Below are positions 32,196 through 45,200 of a stretch of 64,000 bases of DNA, in pieces. The stretch spans positions 2,130,001 to 2,194,000 of the forward strand of contig JACSYO010000424.1 of assembly GCA_016806645.1 (NCBI GenBank). The letters are read 5' to 3'. A program made the translations under genes and the position numbers. Position 1 is the first letter of the stretch. Every line of letters begins with the position of its first letter. This DNA is from Ophiodon elongatus (lineage: Eukaryota; Chordata; Actinopteri; Perciformes; Hexagrammidae). The notes beneath the pieces are model-generated. The model did not search any database. It was not told the origin of the DNA and was given only the letters and a program-made list of their open reading frames with translations.

Positions 32196-34734
32196 TTTAA
32201 TCACATCTTAATTTCTATTTTTTTTTCAAACAAGTTTAGTCACTCTAATCTCTCCACGTATTTTAGCAACTGCAGAAGTAGCCTCTGAGGTACAGGGAGC
32301 CCTGGTTGGAAATCACTTCCTTACTACATCTGATGCTGGATGGACGTGTGAGCCCCAGAATCTGCCTCAGCCTGTCTTCAATTCCACTTTTGGAGCTGTA
32401 TAATCCGATGTCTGGATGGCTGTCAGTTTATGCACAGCACTGGGCGTTCTCCCAGCCTTTCCTCTAATTCCTAACCAAACTGATACAATCCCTGTGTATT
32501 TCCTTGTGGGCAATTATGAGATAAAGGTGTGGTGCTGTCTGGGATTAAAGCTGAATCTAAAACTACATGGAGATTTCTGCCCTTGATTGTAAATGGTTTT
32601 GAGACAAGCTGTCACTTCTACGATATATCATGCTTCACAAAGACTTATTCAGTCCCGAACAGACCTAGTGGAGGAAGAATGTATCCCTGGCTGTACTGAT
32701 GAAGTGGGCCCTCTTGCTACTACTGGGCACTCAGACCTAAGAGTCTGTGCTGCTGGTGAATGGAGCTCATAATGAGACCCTGGAGATGTGTAGCTTAGAC
32801 TCTATGGCTTTCTCTGCTTACCACCTAAGTGACAGTGACTGCCAATCAGCTGCATGGTAAAATAGAGTTTGTAGGCTTCAGTGGAATGTAGTAGCCAGGC
32901 CTGTTGGCTGAGGCATGTTGAGTTTATCATAGTCTGTGAAGCTCTTTGGAACAAAGAGCCTCTATCCATTTCTAATGGAGATTCCTCCTTTCCTGGTTTT
33001 CATCCATTGTTGAATTCCATGTAGCTACTTCAGTTTCAGGGTTCTGGTATAGGGCATGCTGGCTCACTGTCACTGCCATGGCTTAATGGCACACTTGAAT
33101 AGAACAGAGCCACCGTTATGTTATTAGTAACCCCAGTGCTCTTCCTGCTATGACAAGCCAAAATTATTCGCTCACTGTCTTGTGAGGTGCATTTTTGTCT
33201 TTGAGCTTGGGTAAGATATCTATTTTTTTTAAAATCAAGGGGTAAAAAGTCCATGTGAAGTTGTGTTCTCATTAAAGTCAATTCGTTTGTGATTTTGTCA
33301 AATCAAGTCTACATAACAGGAGGCTCCAACTTAAGTGCATGTTTGTTAAACAGTGTCTGAATCCTCCTCCCCAAAAGCTTTCCAGCATCTGACAAGTATG
33401 AAGTATGCCCACTTCACTGAGCAGGTGAGCAGGTGAGTTGAGGTGAGGAAGTCAGCAGGGTTTTCTGTCAAACATATTTTTTGGTTCTTCACAAAAATAC
33501 CTCTGTCACTTTTTGTATGTACAGATTAGTGCCACAATTTGAATGCATAAAAGTGTTATACACAAGATTGGGATTTATTTTGCCTCTCTCCGGCTATCAA
33601 CACTGAGCCGGCGGCTTGCAGCTAACAGTGCTAACAGCGCTAACAGCGCTAACAGTGCAAACTACTGCAAAACTGCTCACAGAATTAAAGCTTTGTGTAC
33701 ACTTGCGCGTGGCACTGTGGCTCAAGCGCTCAACGTGCTGTTCATTCTCCTGCAAGAGAGGGCAGACAAACTAAATGTACTGTGAAGAAGTAAGAAGGCA
33801 ACGAGTTTAACTGGTAAAACGCCATAAACCAACCTACACAATGCTGAGGAGTAATTGTGATCAACTGTAAACTCATATCTCATATTCATGGACTACTTTA
33901 TCGCCTTTGTACAAGCCCTGTAAAGAAATAAGTCAAGTATTAAATGCATTATAATGAATCAAAGGTTGAATATCTTGTAAACAATTGGATTTAGTTGCAA
34001 AATATACATTTAAATGTAATTATTTTACGCCTCCTGTTTCTAAAGCATTTAAAAAAGAATTGGCTATTTTTGTAAAATCCCCAGACATTGTAATAGTGCA
34101 TAACTCAGTTAACTATTTGTGACAGTTACATCTGAAAAGTTTAGAGGGTATGCTCAGTGAGTGCTATAGTTACAAAAGGTCAGAGGTGAGCGACCAACCA
34201 CCGCGACCACTGGCTGGCTTCACTAGGTAGAGTATAAACCAAGCCTCACAGTGTTGGCCTGAGGGTCAACCAAAGGTGGAGCGATGCTTCAACACTACAG
34301 CTGCAGCTGCTGTAGGAGAGCAGTGCAGAGCCGTGAGCCAAACAAAGTGCATTAAAAGCACTTGCGGTGGGACTTGTGTGTATATGAACAAAGCACAGAG
34401 AAGCTCGGATTCATTCTCTAGATATTAAACACCATATCTTTACATAGCAAATGGTTGTTTGCTGTCACACTAACACTGTAAATCCCTTCTACTGCCCCTT
34501 TGAGCTGCCTTTAGAAGAGGTAGGGCACAGAGCAGACTGCAGGCACTTCATTAAGAAGTGGCTATCTCACATACAGCTGTTATGTCATCGGTTGTGCTTT
34601 GAAAGGTCAGAGAGCAGCTTTTGTTATCGATGACAAGGACTTGAAAAAATGAAGTTGGAGCAAGAACTGTCCTTTGTGAGGAAGTGATCAGCCTGATTCA
34701 CCACAGATTAAAGCCTCTCAACAGCCTTCAATAT

Positions 34735-35110
34735 GTCGACAGCGAGCCAGCTCCTCATAGCTAACGGTGCTAACGGCGCTAACAGCGCAAACCTGCTGAC
34801 AAGGCTAACAGTGTTTACCTGAGGAGGAACCGGAGGGTGGTGCTACGCTCCCACGACAATGCCATCGGTCGGTGCGGTTTTATCAACTGTAACCGCCTTA
34901 TGAGAGCAGGGCAGAGCAGCGACCTTGAGCTAACCAGCGGGTCACGCTCACGTGCACTAACGTGCACTAACTTGCACATGCAGCCGACCGGCTGTGTAAA
35001 CAAAGCAAGGAGAAGCTCCAACAATGCATAACAAGACATACAGAGGGAGAGAGACTTCATTCTCTGCTCAGGTAGATATTACTCCTATAGATCTTTAACA
35101 CAGTATTTTT
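34735..35110. repeat. dispersed GCTAAC-type repeat, copy 1
   Basis: It shares gctaacggtgctaac, gtaaccgccttatgagagcag, cacgtgcactaacgtgcacta, caaagcaaggagaagctc and cagagggagagagactt with 59690-59960. A related fragment is at about 33590-33670. The class is unknown. Confidence 0.75.
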
Positions 35111-35201
35111 GACAGAGGCCTTTAGCAAGGTGTGAACAATAAGTCATTCTGATTTAGTCATTTTAGTTTCTTTAGACCTGGGCAATGTAAAAGAGGGTGT
35201 A

Positions 35202-35610
35202 ATGACCCAGACGTTCGCACAAATAGATAAAACACAGAGTGAGATTCTTATTGCCCTGCGTGGATGTAGATCGTTCACGGATCAACTGTATATCATGGTG
35301 GAATGTTTGGTGAAAGTAGAAAATATAAAACTTGTTCTAAAGGCTATGGTTGATGAGTGGAACCACTTTCAGAACAACACCAGGACAAATGTCTTCGCTG
35401 ACTTCAACTCTGTGGTTCACTCTATTAGTCATTCAAGAGTTTTCTGTGAGAGAGAAACTTGACTCTCTAAGAGGACCGTCCATGCCTACTGGCCCATGGA
35501 ATAACTCAAGGAAGGACGTCATAAATGCAGGGATTTTATGTTCCCAGCAACAGGAGCTGGATGGATACTTGAAGACTCTGACCTCCTCTGAGCGACCAAG
35601 GCTATTCTAA
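35202..35610 (+). pseudogene. unrecognised ORF pair, possibly a frameshifted coding relic
   Basis: An 86-codon frame beginning MTQTFAQIDKTQSEILIALR and ending in RVFCERET is followed, in another frame, by LDSLRGPSMPTGPWNNSRKD and QQQELDGYLKTLTSSERPRL. Amino-acid usage looks protein-like rather than low-complexity, and the two frames overlap around 35350-35460. I do not recognise the family. It may be a decayed retrocopy or transposon piece, or chance. Confidence 0.25.
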
Positions 35611-37344
35611 ATCTTATGATAAAAACCACAATTTCTCTGTTCAGTCCTTCTCAGGATTCTTTTCCCACTGTATTTGAGTTTAGCAACATAATCTGGTGTT
35701 AGCGCAGTTCATTGTCGTGTCCTGCTTATTTGAGGAACAGCTCGGCAATTGGTTTATTTGAAATACTGGCCAAGGAATGATGAGGCAGGCCTGAGAACCA
35801 ACTTCGTGAAGAATGTCAAAATAAATCCAGTCAAGTCTCGATCGGTTCTTTTTTGGCTCTCTCTGTCTGTTGGTTTCTCTGATATAATCTCTGATATATT
35901 GTTGTCCTATAAATTGAGGTGTAGTTTCAGAGGGCAGGTATGTCACCATCCCCAGTCTCTTCGCGCTCAGCCACGCAAATGTGAAGTGGTTTTGATTGTT
36001 ATCAAACTGGACATGTGAACACTCGTGAATCCAGTATGAAATGTGGCTTAACATTAACTGTCAGTGGAAGGGAGGAGGCCTCTCACAAATGCAGCCAGGC
36101 ACATCATGCTCCAGCTCTGTGTGCTTAGCATTTGAAGGGTCCACACTGGATTGTTGTTAATGGGTGATTGGAGGAGATGGACACAATGCTGTGGAAAACA
36201 TTTCGCTGAAAATGATGACCCGCAAGTCTGGAACACATTGAGCAGATGCCACTCTTAATTTTTTCCACTTTAAAGCTAAACAACCTTCCAATTTTTTTAC
36301 TTTGAGAATCCATAAGAGTGGTATAGTGTTGGGAATGTACTATATTTTCCATACTGAAACAAACTGTCCAGCTGTCTGGTCGAATAACTTTGCGACGACT
36401 TTGCAAGCAAAATTAAAAAAGGTCTGAAATGATCCCTCTTTCCTGGAAAGTCCCCCCCCCCTGTTCATCTGTATATTTCCTTGAAAAAAAATGTCACCCT
36501 GCAGATGAAATGCTAACCAGATGTTAAGCTGCAATTGGCAGAGGGTGTCCTTTAACTTAAAGTTACAGCAGTGCAGCTCCCACGTGTCTCAGCTGTATTT
36601 GCTTTAAGCTCTCCCAGCAAAGGCAAAGCTATCTCTGCTGATTGTATAAGTCACTTGTTTCCGTAAGAGGATGGAAAAATGTCACGATCACGCTAGAAAA
36701 ACAACCATGACATTCCAGAGGGAGACAAGGCTTTAACACTATGTATTTGTGATTCATACCTGTCTGTAATTTGTAGTATATTGCTAATAATCAAATTATG
36801 TCTTGTGTTTACTTTTGTAATTGGATCACATGCTCACGGGAGATGAGGACGGACCTCTGCAAACTGTTACGTTGGATCAATGTGAAAAAAGGGAAAGTAT
36901 AATATTTTGTTACATAATAATAAAAACTCACAATAACACAAAAAACAAAAGTATACAAATACTTTATGAATCTAACAAAGTGATACATCAATTTGGTGCA
37001 GGTATAAGCCACATGAAAGTACAATTTCAGAGCACTGTAAAACACTGCTTACCAACGTCACAGTCTAGTACTATACGCTTCCTGTCTATATTTACTGTTC
37101 AGTTTCTGGTTAAAAGACAAAATAAACACCAACAATGTGTCCTGTTTTCATCTATAAATCACCAAACACTATTGTGTACTTCCATTATATATAGAGGTAT
37201 TGATATGACGATAACAAATGCAGTGTTTTTTATATTTTCTGGATAAAGTTTCCACTGGGAACAGCACTGAGCCAGCAGGCTGTCCTTGAATACAATTACC
37301 AAGTATGAATAGGGCGCCTGCGAAATATTAGTATATATAGTTAT

Positions 37345-37350
37345 TTTATT
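37345..37350 (-). terminator. candidate tshr poly(A) signal
   Basis: TTTATT on the + strand reads AATAAA on the tshr strand, about 430 nt after the tshr stop codon. Other AT-rich hexamers are nearby, so this is only a candidate. Confidence 0.35.
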
Positions 37351-37781
37351 ACAGGAAAATTAAGTATTTTAAAAAATCTGTTATATTTCCTTGTATATCA
37401 ATGCTAGACTGTGCAGGGATCATTTGAAATTAAATAAAATCTCAACTAAATTAAAGATACTGAAAAAAATATTGTATTCATATATGTATGTTTTTACTAT
37501 TTTTTCTTAAAATAATCTCTGTTCTTTTCCAGCCTCTCCCTCCAAATACAAAGGACTATGTGAGAGATGAAGTTGAGCTCACATTTCAGTGACACTTGAT
37601 ATTCTCCAACAACTGGAACTGTAAAATCATCACAGCCGAAATTGTGAAAACAGCTGAACTTGGCCTGCAAACTGAAGCAGATACAGAATACTGGATCTTT
37701 CTGTTAAATATCCAAACAGATCTGTCCACAAACACATCAAGACCTCTCCTTTCCCACCGGAACCTTGAGCTGGTGTTTGGC

Positions 37782-39234
37782 TCACGTGTTCAGGCTCTGG
37801 CTCTCTACAGGACTTGTCAGCTGGCAGACTGCTTGGTGGTCGGTTTGTCCGGAGCACTTTTTCAGGTGGATGGGCACTTCTTCCTGGCCTCCGTTTCCAA
37901 CTTTCTTTACCTTATCCTTGTCTTTACGGTTCTGAGATGTCCCGCTGCTGCCCTTTGACGAGACCGTCTGCCCTCTGAACAGCTGTGCTCGCTGCTGACA
38001 AAGGCCCACCTTACTGAGGAGGATGAATACGTCCCCCCTGAAAGCTTTCGTGAAGATAGCGTAGAGGAATGGGTTGGCACAGGAATTGAGCGGGTAGAAG
38101 AGCACCAATAAAATCTTGGAGTTGGAGACAGTGATGAGCGGCCGGTCCAGCGCGGCCGACATGGCGTAGAAGGAGATAGGCGCCATACACAAGAAGTCAG
38201 TAAAGATGAGGACAGCCATGCGCTTGGCAATATTGGTATCCTTGGATCCAGAACGGTAGTGAGGGTTGTGCACTGCGCAGTAGATCTTGAAGTAGCAAGC
38301 ACAAATAACAAGAAAGGCCAGGATGTTGAGGACCAGCACTGACAAGATGTAGACCTGAGCCACAGTGGACTCGGTGTCCATCGGGAGACAGATGCTGACC
38401 TTCTGGTAACTGCTCACCCCAACCAGTGGGAGCAGGGCCAGTAGGAGGCAGAAGATCCAGCCGCCTAGCATCACGGCTGCCGCATGGTGCAGACGCAGCT
38501 TACGATCCAGCCGCATAGCAAAGGTGATCGCGTACCACCTCTCCAGAGTGATCACAGTCAAGGTGTAGACAGACAGCTCGCTTGCGAAGACTGTAAAAAA
38601 CCCTGCAAGTCCACAGCCAGGGCCCGTCTGCCAGTCTATGGCGTGGTTGAAGTACTCGGCTCGTGTGTGGAGGTCTACAGAGGCGATGAGCAGCAGATAA
38701 ATCCCCATGCACAGATCTGCAAAGGCCAGGTGACACATGAGGAAGCGGGAGACCGAGAGCTTGTAGTGGCTGGTGAGCAGCACCAGGAGCACCACCACAT
38801 TTCCCAGAACAGCCAGCAGACTCACAAACCACACAGACACTCGCAAGAAGCCAAAACCCATTATGTCCTCACAAGGATTGAACTCATCAGGCACTGGTGC
38901 ACATGCCACCTCCTCTCCCTCCTCACACACCACATAATCGTAACGACTGTTAAAGTCTTGGCTGGTGTCCTCCTGGGGGTTCTTGAGGGTCTCTCCAAAA
39001 CCCACATCCTCATCTGGCTGGCCCCCAAAATAGGCGTGGTAGTGGAGGCTTCCATGGAAGTCACCTCTCCTCCAGTCTTGGGACTCTTTGTGGCTACCGT
39101 CATTTGGATCCTGGTCTGGGATTGTTTCCTCCACAACGTCCCCTTGGAGGGAAGGCATGCCAAGGGGCCCTACAGAGCGCTTTTGATGCTGGTCGTAGAA
39201 CGCAGTCAAGTTACAGATGAGGTACTCCAAAAAG
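37782..39234 (-). CDS. tshr: tshr coding exon 10 (hinge, seven-transmembrane domain, C-tail)
   Basis: Acceptor gtgtttttcag. The exon begins FLEYLICNLTAFYDQHQKRS and covers the long hinge, YDYVVC, FNPCEDIMG, all seven helices, ERWYAITFAMRLDRK, SICLPMD, PLITVSNSKILLVLFYPLNS, NPFLYAIFTKAF and a polar, Lys/Ser-rich tail ending QSLNT. The hinge is about 7 residues longer than the human one between its N-terminal Cys and the YDY. The tail lacks the mammalian terminal TVL. Confidence 0.97.
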
Positions 39235-42200
39235 CTGAAAAACACATACAGATTGAGTTCATAAAGTAATGCTGTAGTCCTAACTTAGACAAAAATACAG
39301 AGACCTGGCTTCACCCCTCACTCACACTAAGTGTCAAATCACATCATTTCATTTATATATCCAGGGGAGGAAAGTGGTTCCTGTTTTGAGAGTCATTATT
39401 AGTCTGGCTCAACCTTTTTTCTACAATAACAGCAATGAGTGACATTAATTATGGCAGCACTGTAAGAAGTTATAGGTAAACACGCCAGAGAGTTGATTCA
39501 ATCTCCCTGCCAAGATCCACACTGTACAAGTGCAGCTGCCTCACTCACTATGGTAGATAATCCAAATACACAAAAACACAAGAGCATTCTATTGGACTCC
39601 GTCTTTGAAACCCTATGGCCACACTTCTTGTGATGCCTCAACCTGTCTTTTCTGACTCCTCTAAGTACATTCGACGAATGCAAAATTAGACGAATTGACG
39701 AAATCTCACCCTCGTTTTTTTTTTAGGTTTTTGAAGCCGCAGCAGTGGCTGGGGTAGGTGAGGTTGGCGATGGTGAGGTGCTTGAAGGTTTTGATGGGTG
39801 GTAGTTTCTTAAGGGCCCAGGCATCGCGCGCCTTCAGCTCCCGGAGAGAATCAACACCTGTGGTCGGCAGGGAGGTGATCCCTGTTAGGGACACGTCTCT
39901 TTAAGACAGAAAGGGAATGAAAGAATTGAAGAAGATACAATTAGGTGCATTAACATAGAGTTTTGTTTTTGGTGCTAATAATGGCAGAGTGATCATGAAA
40001 GGAAAGTGGGAAACCAGAGCCACCTCCAAAGCATGGGACCATTCTTGGCAACATCCCAACCCTATTTAGGGTTCTTCAAAGTTTATTTTTGTGATTTCAC
40101 AAGTTTTTGCCAATAATGATGCAATGTGTGCCTGGGTCAAAATGAACAAAACCATCAAATCCAATGTATTGCTCTTCTTTTTCACTGGAACATACTATAA
40201 GTCCTCTGCACGGGCCATGGCAGTGGTCAGTGTAGCCTGTGGAAATATTGGATTTAAATGCTGATTTTGCCCCTGACATTTTGTCTTTACAAGCAGACAG
40301 AAGACATCTAGGGATACCTGTACCTTTAAATCTTTTGACTTTTCCCCTAAAGTTTATCAATGACTGATATATTGAGTGCTGAGGTCACAAATGAGGCTCT
40401 ACATCCTAGATACATGTGATAATGTAAAATGTTCTGCATACCCCCATCCTGTAAGTATGCACTTGATGCTGCTAAAAAACAACACTGAATACAATACTTT
40501 CTTCTGCTACCCAGTACCTTTCCAGAATCTGTAATAAACATACTATTAGCAAATCTACGGAGGATCCAGACATGATAACACCAGAGATCTCATAGGTGGA
40601 TTAAACAACATCCTCCATCTGGTTCCTAGAGTGAGCTCCTCCGTCCTTCATCATCTTTAAACTATTACATGCGGTTTTTCTTGCACTCTGCTGTCACGCC
40701 AAAGCCAGCTCAACCTCATTGGGACAGAAGACAAGCAGGGGATCGACAATCTCACTAACATCCCGTGTGATCCCATTATCAGGACATTCTGCTGTTCAGC
40801 ACCGGACACTCTCCCACTTCACGGGGCCAAGTAGAGGCCACATTTTTATCTTGCTTTCTTTAGTTTCTGAACTCATTAAACCTTTAAGTCATTGTATCTG
40901 CTGATTAATTTAATAAAATAAAATAAACATAAGCCAAAGTATTTAATATTCACTAAGAGCCCAATTGTTCTTTTTTAATCCCAGTTGCTCTCCCCACTTC
41001 TCTGCCCTCTGCTCGTTTTTCCTCTCATGGGACACATTGTGTAAGGCTATAAAAAAAACTCTGAGTGTCAGTCTGATTTTGTCATTCCCAGATGTTTAAC
41101 TCATGACCTCATGAAAGTGACCTCACTCAGGACATGTTCCTCAGTGGAACAGAGGAGGAAGACCTGCACACGAACCCCATTTAGCTAACCAGACACTTAA
41201 TGGCCAGATCAGAGCCATAACAGCAACTAGATAGCCGTGGTAAAGGGTTCTGGCAATCAAACACCTTTAAAATGGAGACTCAGCTTTAAAAACCTTGAGA
41301 ATGGTAAAAACAATGACAGTATCGGAGAAACGTCGGAAGTTTCTCCCTCCCGCGCTCGCACACAATGCGTTTCAGATTTCCTGGTCAAAGACACAGCTGT
41401 CGGGGAATGATTTTTTACTCTTTGATGATATGCTATCCCTTTGGCAGACATCATCTCCTCCGGTTTGGACATAATGAATGAGGAAATTGTTCAAATCTAT
41501 CTTGACATGGTGTGAATAATGAAAATACCAAACTAGGCCTATTATTTATTATTATATATGAGCTTTCAAAACGTGCTTTATGTAAACCAAAATGTTTAAC
41601 ATTAGCTTTTCTTAGCTAGTGGTCATACCAGACCAAGTAAGCTGTAGTGAGTGTATTGAACTGAGCAAGGGTATGTTTTATTGCTTATGAGTTTAACATT
41701 TGATTTGTAAGAGTATACATGTGTTTTCTTCGTTTGAAAGTAGCATACTCGCCGTTAAGTAGGCTTAGCACAGAAGTGTGTAACCAAAACCATCCACCAA
41801 GATCCAATTTAACGAATGTATCAATTTAAAGTGTCACTTCCCCCCAGGTCTGAGCCGAAGTCCACCCTTTGAATAATTTTGAAAAGGAAAGTAGTCTGCT
41901 CTCCTTCCTGTAGTCTCCTAGTCTCTCAGGGATATAGTGCTGCCGCTGACCACCAGCCCACTGCTCTGCTCATTTTCTGTGACCAGTGTAACGTTAGCAT
42001 GAAAACAGGTTGGAAAAAGCAAGGTAACGTTAGTTGGCTAGCTAGCCAGTCGCTAAATGAGAAAAATGAAACCATTTAATGCTCTATCTACACAGGCTTG
42101 TCACAGTGTAGGAAGGCACATTGCTATAGCCAGATAATCATTAACATTGATTTACCAGACTTTAATTTCCAGTTCGCAGAAAGGAGTAAACAGGCTTGTG

Positions 42201-45200
42201 CTGTGATTATAATGCTACACAGTGGTTACGGAAAAAGTTCAAATGATAAGACGCTGTGTGGAGAGGAGAGGAGGGGGTCTGATCAGAGGGCGTAAACATT
42301 CTTTTATTTCATGACGTAGATCAGTCCTAAATGGTCGTTTCTACTTCAGAATTGGCCTTACAAGTCTAGGGTTGATTAAAACTATAGACTGTATATAATA
42401 AAAACTGTAGATGAGCCATTTTATTTATAATACTTTTTTATTGAAATGTAGATTTTTTATCAATTTGGTAAGAAATATCAATATTAACGCCAGCATTGAT
42501 GTGTTTCATCACAGTACAGTCATATCATTTAGTTTAGCTATGTGGTTACTCTTTTAAAGATGTATTTAGACTACAGAATAGGATTGTCATTTTTACGTGC
42601 TAATAATAATAGGAAGATAAAAACTCTGAAGAATGATCACAAAACATCACATAAATGAATGTAACTGTGGTTTACCTCTTGGAAATAAGTTCTATTGTAT
42701 GTGAGATATGAATTATGTGTCATTACAAACAGGTAGTTCAGGTATACTTACAGAAGCATGGGGCCGCTGATGGTGCCCGCAAAAGCCTTTTCATCCATCT
42801 TGGTAAGATACTTATTCCTGTGAAGGTCTCTGGACAGGAAAGCACAAATTTAAGTTTATTAGTAGAAAAGCTCTCCTTCTCATTTCAATCAGACTGACAG
42901 AGGCGAGGCATGGCATGGCATAATATTTCCCCAAGCCTCATCACCGCACAGTTCTCTCTTTATTTTTTCTTATTTCGGGGGTGAAACATGACAGAAAAAG
43001 GTCTCACATACATTGTTGATTCAAATTAGACAGTGTGATAGTGTTCTCCTTAAACACACTGCACCCTCACTACACCTTCAGCCTGAATCCCTTAAATCTA
43101 ATGAGGATAATAGACCTGTGAGGGGTGTGTTTGTCTTGGTCAGGCTGCACTGGGATCAGTTCTCCCCTCTGAGTAGATCAGGCGCCAACACAAACGCCCG
43201 GTGCAAAGACTCACAAGTCACGGACCGATGGCTTGATTAGGCTCTTATAAGGACCTGGGATATGTGTAGGTGTTGAAAAAGAGGAGATTAATATATTAAT
43301 ACCTCATATCCTGAATGTACAGGATTCAGGACCAGCGGGTGACAAGAAGAAAGAAAACATCTTGCGTCAATAGAAGAAAAGGAAGCACTGCTTACATTTC
43401 TCTGTGACTGTAAACTGATGTCTCCAAGTCAGGGAGTGTGTTAGAGAGCAGAACTCTTAATGCAGACTTCCTGATACACACTTTTGGAAACATATTTTCA
43501 TGAGAATATATTTACATGAGAACTTCATCTTACTATTCAAGAGCTGGGCTTAGGCCCTTTTAGAGTACATATGAGAAGCCCTGTAGAGACGTGACTGTGA
43601 TCCCGCTGCTTTTTTAGTGCAATTTCAGGTAAGGAAATGCACAGGCCAGATGGGCCATGCCAGAAATGGTTTACTCCAGGCATTTTTCTGAGGAATGTAA
43701 GACCTCTAAATCGACTGATTTTGGTGTCCCAGAGAAAGATATTGTACCAGATAAAAACAAATGTGACTTGAGAATTAATTTTCATAAAAATAAGTTGATA
43801 CATAAGTGAATATAAAATAACCCTGCAACCTAATACACAAGTAACAATAGCATAACACTGCTCTGATTATTCAGTGTGATAGCATGTCCATTAGTATATG
43901 TGAGTCTGCTGAACAAAATTAAAGGAACAGTTTGATATTTTGGGAAATATGCTTATTCAGTTTTATTGAATTGAAGCGTTAGATGATAAGATTGATACCA
44001 CTCTCATCTCTGTATGATTCATATGAAGCTACAGCCCGCAGACGGTTAACTTCACTTTGATGTCAGCATAAAGACAGGAAATAGTCCTGCACATGAGCTC
44101 CAATAAAACTACAAGTTATTGTCGTTAAACTTGGGTATGGAATACATGAGATATCATGTGTTATGAAGTCAGCTTTAGTGATGCAGGTGGATGTTGTTAC
44201 CTTTGGACAGAGCAAGGCTAGCTGTCTCCCCTGTTTCAAGTCTTTAAAGTGTAGCATTTAGAGGGATCTATTGGCACACATGGAATATAATATTAATAAG
44301 TGTGTTTCTTTCAATGTATAATCACCTGAAAATAAGAATTGTTCGTTACCTTACAATGAGCCATTCATATCTACGTACAGAGCAGGTCCTCTTCACTGAG
44401 CTGGCAGCCATGTTCTACAGTAGCCCAGAAGGGACCGAACAAACACTGGCTCTCGAGAGGACCATTCATGTGTTTGAGTCGTCCATTTAAGTTCCCCTAC
44501 ACGCTTGACCCCACAGGCTAAATGATACCAAATCCCACACACTGCACCTTTACTCAAAGCGCTTTAACACAACATGCCAGTCACAGATTCATACCCATTC
44601 ATACACTGATGACAGAGGCTACCATGCAAGGTGCCACCATCAGGATCTATCTAAGCATTCACACCCATTCACACACCGATGGCAGGAGCCGGGGCGGCAG
44701 GAGCCCGGGGATCGAACTGCCGATCTTCTGATTGAAGGACGACCCGCTCTAGCTCAAGTTAGCTAAACGGTTGCTGACTGTAGCCTCATAATTAGCATAC
44801 AGACATGAGTGGTATCAATCTTCTTATCTAACTCTCTGCAAGAAAGCGAATGCACACATTTTCCAAAATGTCAACTATTCAGAGTTCATATGAAATACCT
44901 ACACTTGATCTAGCTTAGTCCCATTGAAGGCATGACGTTGGATTTCTCTGAAGCCATTCCCATACAGCATCCTGAAACAAAAGCAGAAGTCAGTAATATC
45001 AAGATAACAGTACTGATTAGAACATGTCTCTTTAGATTTAATAACCAATCTACTGAGTGAAAACATTTTCCATGTGTTGATGCCTCATCCATTTCTGCGC
45101 AGCAGTGACAGAGATAAGTAAGACTTATTTCACATTCACATTTATTTTAAGCTTATTTCACATTCTGTGGAGAGGTTTCATCTGTCTGTCCAACATCTTC

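Larger units (their letters stand above)
31176..37344. other. gtf2a1-tshr convergent intergenic region
   Basis: No recognisable gene. Contents: a 33-bp tandem repeat at 31801-31971, a TA repeat at 32143-32193, and unique degraded-looking sequence at 32250-33480 in which all frames are broken. Further on are copies of a dispersed GCTAAC-rich repeat around 33590-33670 and 34735-35110, and an unrecognised ORF pair near 35202-35610. The rest (35620-37340) is AT-rich with nothing I can name. Confidence 0.6.

Noticed and set aside
32250..33480. Possible decayed gene in the gtf2a1-tshr interval
   Set aside because: The text looks less repetitive than its surroundings, but every frame is broken, no splice-consistent exon emerges, and no family is recognisable.
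38484..39269. 261-codon open frame on the + strand opposite tshr exon 10
   Set aside because: Antisense shadow of the conserved receptor exon, without independent features.
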